Below are positions 1 to 14,595 of a stretch of 64,000 nucleotides of DNA, piece after piece. This DNA is from Cheilinus undulatus (Eukaryota; Chordata; Actinopteri; Labriformes; Labridae). The position numbers and the translations under genes are program-made. The stretch's first letter is position 1. Each line of letters begins with the position of its first letter. Under the pieces are notes generated by a model. It did not search any database. It was given only the letters and a program-made list of their open reading frames with translations, and was not told the origin of the DNA. The stretch is from positions 51,125,355 through 51,189,354 of the forward strand of contig NC_054867.1 in NCBI RefSeq assembly GCF_018320785.1, written 5' to 3'.

Positions 1-1494
1 TAGGCTGTGTGTAAATTGTACATTAATGTCTAGGCCTCTAGCTAGAATATCCACAGGAGTCCCATTTCACAAACAACAATCTTATGGATAATCATAACTT
101 ATTTTATTTGCATTTTTATTGATTTTGCAAATGAAATTTGTGAACAGTTCAAAGGTCCAGCCAGGCAGGTGGTGAGCTCTAACCTGATCTCATTGTGTCT
201 TTGCCTCTCTCTCCTTTCTCTCACATCTTAGACTGACTCTTCTCTGTGTTTGTTTTGCATTGTTTATAAGAATGCAAAGATGTTGGTGTCTGGGAGGGTG
301 GAGAGCTAGCATGGAAAGAACTGAAAACACCAGAGCTAACTGAACCCTCCTGAGGTGCTGACTTGACAAATCACCGGTAAAAGGGCTCTTATGTACAAAG
401 CCTGGGTGTGCTGACATTTTGAAGGCCTCTGAGGGCCACGTGTCTTTGGCCCACCAAAATATGGTGTCTTCTCTAACTGTTGTAAACTAGAAGGAAAGCA
501 ACAGCATGCCACACGACTCCTAACAGCAGTGATGGTGAGAAATAGAGGATAATGACCAGACTGACAGCCTGTTTGTTTGGCCTAAAATCAACATTATGTA
601 AGTTAGAAAAAACTAAAGAGAGCAAAGATGACCAGATGACAGACCAGTGATGTTCCTACTACACACAATGCATTTGTGTAGTCCAGTGACCAGGCCGACC
701 CCATGGATTAGAGTTTAAGGTAACAGAGTGATCAATCTGGAGCAGAGATATTCTGCTGATGTGATGACCCACTCCGACCCAGATTACAGAAAGAAAGGCC
801 AAGATTCAGGAGGATCAGCTTAACACAATACAGCGGATTTGATTGTTTTTATGAAACATACAGAGGGTTTAAGGATCATCGAGTCATCAGGCTGTTACAC
901 AATTTCACAAGTGTTTTGCTCTTTTATGCCTCCATTGAAAAAGCCTCATACTGGACATGGAGGGTTTTATTTAAAAGTTCTGGGTCTGTGTAGGTCAAAA
1001 ACTCATTTTAAGTATTTGGAGGTGGCCAACTGGGGGTCTAGGGGCCACAAGCGGCCCCCTTGGTCACTCAGTATCGCCCATGAGTTTCAAATTATAAATA
1101 TGAAGATTACAAACAGACACAAAATTCCTCCTGAGATTTGAACTTGTGTTGTCTACACTAAAACATAAAACACATGAACAGCAGAACATTTTCTCCTCTA
1201 ATCTTTGATTACTGATCATACATTATTGGATTTTATTAAATCATGTAGAGCAGTATCGTGTCGACTCAAAATGTCCCATAAATAGTGAGTGTCGAGGCTG
1301 TATTGTCTGATTCCCGTCATGTTCAGTCTCACCAAACTGTTCAGTGACCTCTGGTGCTCTCTGGGCGAGAGCGTTATCATCCTGAGGAGATGGCTCCCAT
1401 CAGGATGGAAATATTACATCACAGGATAAAGGTGATCACATTTAATACAGATTTACAGTCACTCTGAGGTCCACTGAAGCTCTCTGCTCTCTCG
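1..1494. other. Gene-free stretch
   Basis: No exon, RNA gene or full repeat could be supported. The only possible reading frames are short, lack recognisable domains and have no convincing splice context. A GC-rich patch around 1015-1065 resembles the edge of a degraded interspersed repeat, but its family is unclear. Confidence 0.5.
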
Positions 1495-2675
1495 TAAAAA
1501 AAATATTTATCTTTGGGGCTTATTATGCCTGTGTTTCTAGAGCGGGACAGTGGATAGGAGCAGGAACAGGAGAGAGAAACTGGGGAAGGACGTCCAAGAA
1601 ACAGGCTGGACTTCAACCCAAGGCTGCCATGTACAGTAAGTATAACCCAGGGGTGTAAAACCTCAATCACAGCTGGGGCCAGATTCTGAATTTGGGTCTA
1701 ACCTGAGGGCCTAACAGGATCAATAATTAACCATTGACTGTCAACCAAAATGATTTTGAGATAAAAAGGTAAACATGATAAGTTGAAAACTCAAAATCTG
1801 AGATAAAAAGTCAAAGTTACAGGTTTTAAAGGTAAAACCATGACATTGAAATAATGTTTTTAAAAGGCAAAGCATGAGACAGAATTCTGAAACCACGATT
1901 TTAAAGTCAAAATATGAGATATAAGTCAAAAATCGTGAGTTTTAAAGGTAAGAAAATAAACTAAAAGTCAAAGTTAGGAGTTGAAATGGTCAGCAAAACT
2001 GAAATAAAATTCGAAAATCATATTTATCAATAAAAATGTGAGATTAATATCAAAATCTTGAGTTTAAAATGTCAAAAATATGAGATTAGATTTCAAATTC
2101 ATGAGTTTTAAAAGTCAAAATATGAAATAAAATTAAAGGTCATGAGTTTCAAAGGTAAAAAATAAGATAAAAGTCAAAATTGGGAGTTGAAAATGGTCAA
2201 AACATGATATAAAAGTCAAAATCATGATTTTAAAAGGTCAAACTAGGATTTAATGTAAAATTATGAATATAAAAGGCAAAAATCTGAGATTAAAAGTAAT
2301 AGTTATGAGATGTAAGGGTTAAAATATGAAATAAAAAGTCAGAAACATAACTTTTAGTCACAACTGTGAGATGCAAAATTGAAAATATAGAGAAAACACA
2401 AATTTCTCCTGCATTTCTGACTTTTTATCTGACCATTTTTACTGTTTACTTTTTCTAATTTTTATGACTCAGCAAGGATGTTATAAATCATCAAGGTTAA
2501 GTTTACATTTTTATATTGGAGGAAATCTGCAGACCTCATACTGGCAGGCCAGTTCTAATAAAAATATCACATGATTTGATGGGCCGGGTAAAACTGCACC
2601 ACGGGCTGGATTTGGCCCCCGGACCTTGAGTTTGACACCCCTGATATAACCTAACCATGATTGCCCAAGATCTCT
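1495..2675 (-). mobile_element. tRNA-derived SINE, split by a later insertion
   Basis: On the minus strand this is a diverged copy of the SINE seen more clearly at 17456-17636. An A-rich tail end lies near 1495, followed by the body (GTGGATAGGAGCAGGAACAG on the plus strand) and a tRNA-like head near 1605-1647. The head is interrupted by the hAT-like element at 1648-2643 and resumes at about 2652 with CTAACCATGATTGCCCAAG, which aligns to the A-box region of the intact copy. The order of events is therefore SINE first, hAT-like element second. Confidence 0.55.
1648..2643. mobile_element. Non-autonomous hAT-like DNA transposon, copy 1
   Basis: The element starts CAGGGGTGTAAAACCTCAA and ends in the complementary form (…TTGAGTTTGACACCCCTG), giving terminal inverted repeats of about 18 bp. 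It is flanked by GTATAACC and ATATAACC, an 8-bp target duplication with one mismatch, as expected for hAT elements. The interior (about 1740-2400) is a degenerate array of roughly 20-bp units built from GTCAAAATATGAGATAAAA-like words. No transposase is present. A second copy lies in the opposite orientation at 36200-37130. Confidence 0.75.
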
Positions 2676-2709
2676 GCTGTTTTAAACAAACATAACAAAA
2701 ACTCGATAC

Positions 2710-3067
2710 CAGGGCTGTCAAGATTAATCAAGTTAATCATGATTAATCAAGGCTCACTAATTCTTTTAATTGTGATTAAACACATGCTTTAATGTCCCTT
2801 TCAGTACACTTTGGTTAAGGCATGTTAGCGTCTCCCTGCAGCCACAGTGATGTAAAATAAGTCCTCCACTGCTTCTTAATATCTCATTTAAAAATTGACA
2901 GACAGCTCAGTGGACCAGTCAGGGTCATCTAAACCCTTTTCATGTTCTCTTATTTTATTTTCAGTCTTTAAAAAATTCCTTTTTCCATGGTTAAGTTCGT
3001 GTTAAAATCGTTCATCTAACAATAAAAGTAGGTCTATGTCTAAAAAGGAAGTCAATTTGACAGCCCT
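2710..3067. mobile_element. Small MITE with AGGGCTGTCAA ends
   Basis: The unit is bounded by AGGGCTGTCAA at 2711 and its complement TTGACAGCCCT at 3057. Just inside the left end is a palindrome built from GATTAATCA words. There is no coding capacity. A target duplication is not clear, so the family (hAT-like suspected) is unresolved. Confidence 0.5.
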
Positions 3068-3444
3068 TCTATAATCAAAGGGTCGCCGGTGAGGGTTCAT
3101 TCTGTGTTCAGTAGCCGCTGTACCGTCCACATGTTCAAACACAGTTGGCCCAAAGTCACCACGGTCACAAATCAGACCATTACTATGGTTGATATAAATT
3201 CAGTTCTGATCTCAGAATTAACATTATAGTAACCTCCACATGTGTACATGATTGTAGTTTACATCCCACACATCAGGTAGTTTCCTCCAATAACCAACTT
3301 CATGTATAGGTGAGAAATATTTACAACTCAAATGCTTAAGTGTAAAGTGCGAGAGCAATCCTTGTGCCTCCACGCTGCTGATAGCTGAGGCCAGAGGCAG
3401 CATGTTTTCAGGTTGTCCATCCATTCATGGGATCTATTCTACTA

Positions 3445-3715
3445 ATGAACGTGTTATCTTAAGAAAATTTTGAAGGATTTTCTTCAAACTTTGCAAAAAT
3501 GTTTGCTCTAAATCAAGGAAGATCTGTATAAATTTTGGAGGTCAAAGGTCAAGGTCATTGAGTTACGTTGTCATATACTGCTTCTGAATGTGTCCTCGAA
3601 AACACTGATGGAATTTCTTCAGACTTTGAACAAATGTGCACTCTGACTTCTGTTTGAACTGATAAGATTTTGGAGGTCAAAAGTCCACTGACAAGGTCAC
3701 TGGATCTCATGTTTA
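3445..3715. repeat. Tandem pair of ~125-bp repeat units with AGGTCA motifs
   Basis: Two related units follow each other. Each contains a TTCTTCA(A/G)ACTTTG word and an ATTTTGGAGGTCAAA-like word about 70 bp later. The first unit includes AGGTCA-A-AGGTCA (3539-3551) overlapping TCAAGGTCA. The second unit has a decayed version. It looks like a piece of a dispersed fish repeat. Confidence 0.5.
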
Positions 3716-5083
3716 CCCTTGATCATAAGATTTCTGACAATCACATGACCACAGAAATGCCTGACCTGACATGCCAGTAAACCTCCCATAGACAGCGTCT
3801 GGGAACAGGCAGAGGCTTTGAAAAAGAACTTTGAGAGTGGTTGGATGAACACTCTGTCTGTCACATCTTTAAGGGCCAATCAGCAACACAACACGTAAAG
3901 TAGCCGCTACCGAGGTGAAAACTCCATAGAGAACTGCATAACGCAAACCATGGCAACTGTAGACATGTCAGTACATGACTTTTGTCATTTTTGAAAAGAA
4001 AACAACTCACTGCTGTTCATTGTTCTTCTTTTAACGAAGAAATGTCCTCAAGTTCTGATAAAACTGGCACTTTAGCAGCATCCATGCTAATGTCTTCTTC
4101 CATAATTTCTCTGGCCTATTCATGGTCCTGTCACTTTCTAACAGGGCCCTCGGTAGCTGCACACATGCACCTCGGTCGATATCTACACCTGAATTTGCAC
4201 AGGCTTCTACATTAGACTGTTAAATGAGGGTTGTTGTGTTGCCCTGTGTAAAAAATGTGCTGAGCAAATAGTTTGACTTGACTTGTCGTGACCATAGCAG
4301 ACATAGGGTGATCTAAAATAGAGAGAGATGTGAGGTTTTTATGACGCCCTGACCAAATAAGAACAATAAACATGCCATCTACGGTCAGTTAGAGAGGAGC
4401 ATGCAGCCTGATACAGAATAATCTGCAGGCCTATATAATCTAAGTGAGCCCAGGGCTGCTCCGCCCCTCCTCACATACTGTCTGTCTGGGTGTAAATCCT
4501 CTCAGTAGATGTAGATTAAAATGTGTTGCGCATATTTCACTGCACACAATGTTTTTAAATCTACTCTGTTCAGAACAAGAGGCGTGTAGCCGTCAAATCC
4601 CTAGGCTCCCTCTGACTCCCTGGAGCCAAAAAGCTTTAGCGTCTTGTGTATTGGGTCAGAGGGATTGCATTGATTACATAATCGTGCAATCACACGCACA
4701 CACAGTTAGGTCATGAAGGATGGGCCGGCTCCCAGCCAAAAGAAGATTTTGTGGCTTCTCCCTCTTTAACAATCAGCGGCTGAACGTTGCAAAAAAGTGG
4801 CACACCGCAGAGAACACTTGTCCTTTTTAGATCCAGAACTGAAAAATAAATGCCAGATAATCTCTTGAGTTTTGTTTGTTTGACCTGAACTGAAAAGTCA
4901 GCATTAAATTATTCTGCAGAGGAACCTTAATAATGTTAAAGGATTTACTTAATGCTTTTATTTACGTCAAAGATTAGATCACTTCATCCTTCTCTTTTAA
5001 ATCCCAGGTTAAAACAAACTCTCTTAAGGCACTTTTAAACAGTAAAATATTCTTAATTTTGGTCCAATGCAATCGATTTGGGG
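3716..5083. other. Gene-free stretch
   Basis: No supported gene. Short open frames here have no recognisable domain. Sequence is AT-rich without obvious repeat structure. Confidence 0.45.
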
Positions 5084-5455
5084 GCTGCATGGTGGCGCAA
5101 GGGTTAGCGCTGTTGCCTCACAGCAAGAAGGTCCCTGGTTTGCTTCCCAGTCAGGGCCTTTCTGTGCAAAGTTTGCATGTTCTCCCCGTGCATGCATGTG
5201 TGGGTTCTCTCCAGGTATTCTACTTCCTCCCACCACTAAGAACATGCTCGACAGGTTAAATGGTGACTCTAAATTGTCCGTGAGCATGCCTGGTTGTTTG
5301 TCTCCATATGTCAGCGCTGTGATTGACTGGCGACCAGTCCAGTCCAGTCCAGGGTGTACCCCGCCTCTCGCCCAATGCCTGCTGAGATAGGCTCCAGCCC
5401 GCCCCTGCAACCCCCAGCAGCATAGGCGGTATAGAAAATGGATAGAAGGATGGAT
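5084..5455 (+). repeat. High-copy fish interspersed repeat with tRNA-like head, copy 1
   Basis: The unit opens with GGGCTGCATGGTGGCGCAAG and carries a GTTAGCGCTGTTGCCTCACA word, the conserved TTTGCATGTTCTCCCCGTGC segment, a GATTGACTGGCGACCAGTCC segment and a GGATAGAAGGATGGATAAAT-like tail. This is a very common repeat in percomorph fish genomes. The head resembles polymerase III promoter boxes. A second, minus-strand copy is at 15411-15752. I do not assign a family name. Confidence 0.75.
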
Positions 5456-6654
5456 AAATAAGAGCAAGATCAGCTGTTATGACTGAAGTGAGCCCAACAT
5501 CCAGTTCTTCAAGGAGCCACAACTCCCATCACTCTGAGCGAGGCTGGAAGGACATAAATAAAGGCACACTTTTGTTTAGTTGTGGGTAGGTCATGTCAGT
5601 AGAAAGAGGGGTCTTATGCATCAGTTTGCATTTGTTACTAATCAAACCTAGACGAGGAGGCATCTAGGACGGCCTCAGTGTGCATACCGAACTATCAGAT
5701 ATCAGACAGTTATCAGTACGCCTAGAGGTGTGTCCACACAATGCATTAAGGATTATCTCTTGGTATCTGATACCCAAAGTAGATTTAAATCCCAGTTAGT
5801 GCATTGCATAAATGGGATTATTGTATAATTGGTATATATATATATTCTTCTATTTATAAAAGAGAACTGGATATTAATGAGATGCTGGCACAGGCATAGG
5901 TATGTAACTAGGATAAAGTCTGAATTCAGGACTTTTACTTACTGTATATTGGAGTAGTTTCATGTTACGGTGAAGGGATTTAACCATCTCTGTTGTATTT
6001 ATCTTTCGATTGACGGTCTGATTATGTTTATTAGCCTATATTTTGATTGGCAAATAAACAGGGCTCAGCAACACTCTGCTTCGCTCTCCTTATGCTCCTG
6101 ATGTACCTGTCACACACCTGCCCCTCCTCCTCCTCCACATGTAGCTCCATGCAGCATCAGACTGTCTACTGCATGGACTGCAGTCTTTTCAACTTTTGCA
6201 CCATGATTAACGGTTTTATTTATGATTTTACATTTATTTATGTATCCAATCAATCATTTTGATGCCTCAGATTCTCCAGACACTTAAGTACCAGTCCGCC
6301 CCTGAATGGTCTTCAGGTTTGGAGTCATGTGAGTGTTGATCCACCAGTGTTAGTTCAACTAAGACTCAGCTGATCTACACTACCATTTTTATTACTGCCA
6401 TTTCAAATCTGGGGGAATGTGTGAGTTGAGTTTCGATCATGCCCTCAGGCAGATTTTTGTTTATGTGTTTTGGATTTATTTAGTTGTTTTTGGGTGTTGT
6501 CTGCTGCAAAATGATCCTTAGTGGGGTTCTTTCCTACATGGTCCTGGTTAGAGATCATGCCTGTGACTTTAGGTGCGCCTAAAGGTTGCATAGTGCATAT
6601 TTTTCATCAGCTTGCATTGCCTTACTTTGAGGTTGAATTTCTGCTTTATTCTTG
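5456..6654. other. Gene-free stretch
   Basis: No supported gene or clear repeat apart from a short TA run near 5835-5845. Confidence 0.45.
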
Positions 6655-7075
6655 TCAAGATGACGAAAACTAGACTAAAATGGTATGTAGTTTTTGCCAG
6701 ACATTCAAAATCTGTGATATTTCTCCACTGTTGGTAAATCCGCCAAAAAACAATGCGGCTGCAGCTATTCTGTCTCTCAGCTGTAGAAAGCAGGGACCCC
6801 AGGTTTAGCAACATGCATAGAACACACTAACATGATTTGGTACCAGATTTAGGCAAGAAAATAAATGTTTGGACTGAAAGTAAAGGCTAAAATGTGAAGA
6901 CTTTTTATGGACTAAAACTAGACTAAAATGTTTTTGAGTTTTCGTCGACTAAAACTAGACTGAAACAAAAAATGGTAGAAATGACTAAAATGTGACTAAA
7001 ACTAAAATGCATTTTATTTAAAGACTAAAACTAAGAGTAAAATTATAAATAGCTGCCAGAATTAACATTACATTG
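6655..7075 (+). repeat. ACTAAAACTAGACTAAAA interspersed repeat, copy 1
   Basis: Multiple ACTAAAACTAGAC words flank a unique core containing CTCTCAGCTGTAGAAAGCAG and a GGTACCAGATTTAGGC-like word. The same core in the same order recurs at 27180-27300, so the two are copies of one dispersed element. No reading frame is preserved. Confidence 0.65.
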
Positions 7076-8380
7076 CAGGCTCCCCAAGGGCCCTTCCCTA
7101 CTGTGGGCCCAGGTAACCAGTCCCCTTTTTCCCCCTTGTATTACGGCCATGAACCTTGCAATGTTTACTCCTCTGGTTTGTGCTTTCCAAAGTAAAAGTC
7201 CATTTTAACATTTCTGTGGAGAAACTCAAACCTTGTTTGAACAGGATGCTTGCATTCTAAATGTTCCTGGCTCAGTTAAACAATGATTAGTCATTTTTCA
7301 TATTAGTTGAGGTTAGACTTATGAAGAAAGGCAATGCTGTGGCAGCAGGGAGATGCAGCACAGGTGTGAGTGAACTTTGGCCCGCTGCCAGAGTTACTTA
7401 GTGCTGAAAGCAGGTGACTGGGGCACTCTGTGGATATGGGGTAGGTGGCAGTCTTCCAGCTGGAAGTGATTTTACAGATAGATCGTGTTTGGAACTACTA
7501 TTTTAGGGTGTAGAAACCACATATTACTGCAGAATGCACATAGCACACTAATTATCAAACAGCTTTCCTTAAGTCAATTACTTTAAGAATATCATCTCTT
7601 ATTTTTATTGTTGCTCTGATGGGCATATTCTAATCTAGTTTTGTTCTGGTTTTAAATGTGTTTAATGGTTTACATGTGCCACCTTGTTAGAATGTTTTCA
7701 AATGTTTTATTTTATATATATTTGCACATGCAAGTCAAAGACAAATTTCTGCCATTGCATGTAGATTAAGTAAGCAATGATGCATTTCCCTTTCTGAGTA
7801 TGCTACTGTAGTCTTTAAAATTTTCAGATTAATGGAAAACTTCAGCCTCTCTCAGCTGTAATGTCTTTGTGCTCTTACTCTCTGTGTTTCCAGCTTCAAA
7901 CAGGCTCTGGTAAATCCACCTGCAAACCTATTCAGCTCAAAGCCAAATGCAGAAATGTAGATGGAAAAATTTCTGTGTAAACTGAAGCATCTAAAATAAA
8001 ATGCCGTATTTTTCAGAGGATTTGGTGGAGACTAAAGCAGTGCTTTAAAACAGCACACTGACAATGCTGCTCTGACTGTTGACACGTTTGTTCTAACTTC
8101 TTATCAAGGTTATGAACAGTATGTCTCTGTTTGTGGTTTGCAGCTTGTTCTTTTGCCCTGAATTAAGTAAGGAAGAATCAATTAAGGCAGCTTAAAAGAA
8201 TCAAACATAATCATGGGATGTTCCCACAGGTCTGAGTGGTCAGCACAGCAGAAACACATCACTAATCTTAAAGCTGAACGTGTCAAGAGTCAAAGATTAG
8301 AGAGTCACGACAGGTCAAAGGGAACAACAACAACCAATCAAGATAGAAAAACACCATCACTGCCTCTATTTCTCTGTCTT
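7076..8380. other. Gene-free stretch
   Basis: No supported gene. If the minus-strand exon at 8390-8490 is real, this is the start of its first intron. Confidence 0.4.
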
Positions 8381-8389
8381 TTCACCCAC

Positions 8390-8490
8390 CTGAGAGCGGG
8401 CTGTTGATTGTCGCAGCTGGAGGACTGCAGCTGGAGGAGAAGGAGGGACAGAAGGAGGAGGATGCAGCGCTGTTTCCATGGTGAAGCCAT
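8390..8490 (-). CDS. Candidate first coding exon with a signal peptide (unknown secreted or membrane protein)
   Basis: Reading the minus strand, an ATG at 8490 in a good context (G at -3 and G at +4) opens 33 codons plus two bases: a short basic start (M-A-S-P-W-K-Q-R), a run rich in leucine, then S-S-S-C-D-N-Q-Q. This is the pattern of a cleavable signal peptide. The exon closes at 8390 on CTCAG followed by GTGGGT, a good splice donor. About 80 bp upstream on the minus strand lies GGGGCTTAAAAGC, a TATA-like box. No following exon was recognised to the left, so they would lie in unread introns or beyond position 1. I do not recognise the protein. It could be chance, since leucine-rich frames arise easily from CTC/CTT-rich DNA. 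Confidence 0.35.
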
Positions 8491-8768
8491 CGCTGTGGTG
8501 ACCAGAGTGAGATGCCAGCACACCGACTCCCTGGCTCCCCTAGTAATCTACTTTAATCAGCCCACTGCTTTTAAGCCCCCAGGACTGACAGAGGGATCAG
8601 CCATTCAGGAAGCAGCTGAGACAAACAGGCTGGAATGGACCCGCCCCCTTTCCACATAGACGTTTGTTGTTATTTTCTAATTCAAGATCAGCTTAAATGA
8701 GTAATGATGTAGTATAGAAACTGTCTTTAAAACAATTCTTAGCATTATATATCAAGAATGTCAAGAAA

Positions 8769-9634
8769 CTAAGAAATAGATTTAAAAATATGGACAAGTA
8801 AAGTCAACCTGAGTGCAATATATGAAGCAAAAGTATCTTTTAACCAGCAGAGGACACATCTGCTTTTAGATGTGTTACCTTCTTTTTGGTTTTTCTTTAG
8901 CCATTCAGCAGTGGACTTGCTGGTGTATTTTGGGACGTTGTCAGGCTGCATAACCCAAGAGCACTTGAGCTTGAGGGCAGGAACTGATGGCTGGGCGTTG
9001 GCCTTCAGGATTTTCTGGTAGACAGCAGAGTTCATTGTTCCACCAGTCACAGCAAGTGGTCCAGGTCCTGAAAGCAGCCCCAGACCATCACACTGTCACC
9101 ACCATGTTTGACTGCTGGCATGATGTTCTTTTTATCAAATACTCCAGATGTAACGGGCCACACGCCTTCTAAAAAGTTCAACTTTTGTCTCGTCAGTCCA
9201 CAGAATATTTCTCTAAAAGTCTTGGGGATCATCAAGATGTTTCCTGGCAAATGTGAGACGAGCCTTTGTGGGGTTTTTTTTGTCAGCCGTGGTTTTGGCC
9301 TTGGAACTCTCCCATAGATGCCCAGTGTCTTTCTTATGTTTGAGTCATGAACTCTGACCTTAACTGAGGCCAGTGAGGCCTGCAGGTCTTTGGATGTGGT
9401 TCTGGGTTCTTTTGTGACCTCCTGAATGAGCCGTCGTTGCTCTCTCAGAGTAATTTTGGTTGGCCAACCACTCCTGGGAAGGTTCACCACTGTTCCCAGT
9501 TTTTTCCATTTGTGGATAATGGCTCTGACCGTGGAGTCCCAAAGCCTTGGAAATGGCTTTGTAGCCTTTTCCAACTTATAGATTTCAGTCACTTTGTTTC
9601 TCATTTGTTCTTGAATTTCGTTGGATCGTGGCAT
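8769..9634 (-). pseudogene. Decayed Tc1-like transposase
   Basis: On the minus strand the translation runs from M-P-R-S-N-E-I-Q-E-Q at 9634 through helix-turn-helix segments (R-A-I-I-H-K-W-K-K-L-G-T-V) to V-F-D-K-K-N-I-M-P-A-V-K-H-G-G and S-V-M-V-W-G-C-F, hallmarks of Tc1 transposase. The frame is lost around the catalytic W-T-D-E-T block, which reads C-G-L-T-R-Q, and shifts again after G-C-F-Q. The C-terminal part continues in another frame to about 8780. Clear terminal inverted repeats were not found, so the ends are approximate. It is a dead copy. Confidence 0.85.
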
Positions 9635-9949
9635 GGTGTGTTTCTTTTTTTCTTCACTTTGTCTGACAGCTTCTAATTAAGTGATTTCTTGGAAATCAGA
9701 TGGTAATGTGCCCTCCAGGATGCCGCTCAAGTGGACATAATATGATAAAGTGTCCCCTAAGATGTCGTTTCAGTGGAAAAGGCACAGCAAAATGTCCTTT
9801 CAGTGGGCAAATATGAAGTTGAGGTTTAAAATGCATTGCGTTTTTTTCGACATAACTATAAAAAACACTGTTGACAAAAACACGACCACGGATGTGGTTT
9901 TGAAATTTTGTATCACAGAGAATTGTAATAATTTCAATCAGGCATTTTC

Positions 9950-10040
9950 TTCAGCCACGCGCGGCCGGGGTCCTCAAACTACACATTGCCGCGGTGCACG
10001 CTGGGTCCTTCCTTTCCATCCCAGGCTCGCTTCAGCAATC
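9950..10040 (+). promoter_or_regulatory. rps23 core promoter and 5' leader with TOP-like tract
   Basis: A GC-rich patch (GCGGCCGGGG, GCCGCGGTGC) precedes the pyrimidine run CCTTCCTTTCC at 10007-10017, about 25-35 bases upstream of the ATG. Vertebrate ribosomal-protein mRNAs typically start at a C within such a tract (5'-TOP), which makes their translation growth- and mTOR-dependent. The sequence shows the tract; the start site itself is inferred. Confidence 0.6.
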
Positions 10041-12689
<2,649 letters not shown>

Positions 12690-12704
12690 ACAGTTGATGC
12701 AGAG

Positions 12705-12715
12705 AATAAAATAAA
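12705..12715 (+). terminator. rps23 polyadenylation signals
   Basis: Two overlapping AATAAA hexamers (12705-12710 and 12710-12715) begin 16 bases after the stop codon. The very short 3' untranslated region is typical of ribosomal-protein genes. Confidence 0.8.
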
Positions 12716-14140
12716 CGTGTTTTCAATTACAGTTTGATTGGTTTGTGTTCTCATTTAAATGCCAGTCACAGTTCACACTTTTAAATAGAATCTAACAGCA
12801 GGAAGCTTTGACAACTGCTTGTGATTGTTTCTGCAAGACTGCAAAGACACTTGTTTCACCCTGTGAAGAACAAGAAGCGGTAAACAGCATGTTAGCAGTA
12901 GGTATCACTGTTCATTTCTGGCAAAGACTGGACATGTTGCCAAATGATTGATGCACATTTGGGTTTCATGGCCTGCTCTGTGACTGTTATTTGGGTAATA
13001 GTTGAGGATTTAACTACTTTGAATAAGAAAGGCGTGATATTGGAATTTTGCCCATCAGCACCTTTACAAGACTATTGTGCAGACCTACAACTTCAGTGTT
13101 TAAAACACACTTAAAGTTGAGGGAATGAAGAGGACCAGAGACTTCAGCTGACAGGTCTGTTGGTCTTGCCAAAAGCACCACAAATTTATTTGCATTTAGC
13201 TGATAAATCACTATCTACCGATACGCTAATATTCTTGTGCATCCCTGCTATGAATCAGCGCCATGACTGCCTCTCCTGTCCCTAGTTTTTGTTCTTGTCA
13301 AGGAGGACTCTGTTTAAACGTTTTGGTTTCAATACTTTTATTCTGCTTTAATTTGTGAAAACATTTTGATGCAAAAATAGTCCAAAATAACCCAATTGAT
13401 CCTCATCATTACTAGTTTGCAATTGTGACTGGACACTTACTTTGTGTCCCTTATTTTGTAAATTATTTGTACAACACCTTTTAAAATGGAGTTTATGAAA
13501 TATTTTAGATAAAAACAAGTGTGATAAAAGACAAAGTACAAAGAATACTGAGGGTGCACTCTGAAACTAGTATAAATAAAATATCTTTGAGAGGCCTGAC
13601 TTAAATTTGAAGCTGAATTTATCACTGTTCTCTGACAAAACCTTTATTATGAGGTGTACATGTTTTCCTGTGATTTATACTTGTATAAATTGAAATTTAG
13701 AATATAATGTTCTTTATTCTACATATGTAAAAAACACGTATATTACTCCTACAAGGTCTTCACAGTTTCCTCTCCAAATCCTCCTTAATGCCAATATCTA
13801 ATCAGCCAATCACAGAGCAGTAAACAATGTATGATGTAGACATGACCAAACCAGTGTGCTGAAGTTTGTAACGTTTGAAACGGATCCAGGTGACTTTGAC
13901 CGCGGTGGTCCTGCAGTGTCACAGTCACTGGCTTCAGTTCAGTTTAGTCCATAAACTAAGCAGGACGGGGTAAATATAGAAACATGAACCAGATCCTCTA
14001 CCCTCCACCCCCAACAAGCCAGAGGGGCTGAACACAGCAGCACAAACTCAGAGGTCTGGGACGTATTATTACAAAAACTAGAGGATTTAAGGTCAGTGTG
14101 TTTGCAGACAGGAAGCCTCTGCTGCTGTTTCACTGAGGAT
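12716..14140. other. Spacer between rps23 and asb14
   Basis: AT-rich sequence with no supported gene. The last few hundred bases probably contain the asb14 promoter, but no TATA box or other decisive element was seen. Confidence 0.4.
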
Positions 14141-14281
14141 CATGGGAGCTCTGATGGAGATCATGTAGACTGTTTCAGATACAAGTCAGACTTTTGCTCC
14201 TCAAATCTTCTACAACAACAACAAGAGAGGAGAGATTAACCTGCTGGGACGAGTCCAAGAGAGCCAACACTTAATCACAAG
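14141..14281 (+). other. Probable non-coding first exon of asb14 (start uncertain)
   Basis: The segment ends at 14281 with AAG followed by GTAAGA, a strong donor. The next acceptor, TTTTATCAG at 14581, opens the exon that carries the asb14 start codon. The 5' limit is a guess because no promoter motif fixes the transcription start. Confidence 0.4.
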
Positions 14282-14595
14282 GTAAGAAACACAAACAGAA
14301 GTATTAAAATGCCAATTGAATCTGTCATTATTTTTACTTTTAATACTCTCTGATTTCCTGGATAGTCTTAATTAAATCACTAGTGTGAAAGGTGGTAAAG
14401 GCCTTACATTCGCATTAATGATGAAAATCAAGGCTTTATAAAGAGCCTGATAAATATATCTGTCATTTTTTGAGAGCTGGCTTGTCATCAAAGGGAACTT
14501 GACCTCATTTTAGCTCACAAAGCTTAAATTTTCATGACTTAGAGGCTCTTTAAGACCTGAAACTTTTCCTTGTTTTATCAGGGCCTGCTCTCTTC

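Noticed and set aside
839..1141. 100-codon open frame on the plus strand
   Set aside because: No recognisable domain, promoter or splice context; length is within chance expectation for this composition.
5024..5467. 147-codon minus-strand frame
   Set aside because: It lies within the high-copy fish repeat; the same protein-like string arises from other copies of that repeat (for example 15604-15834).
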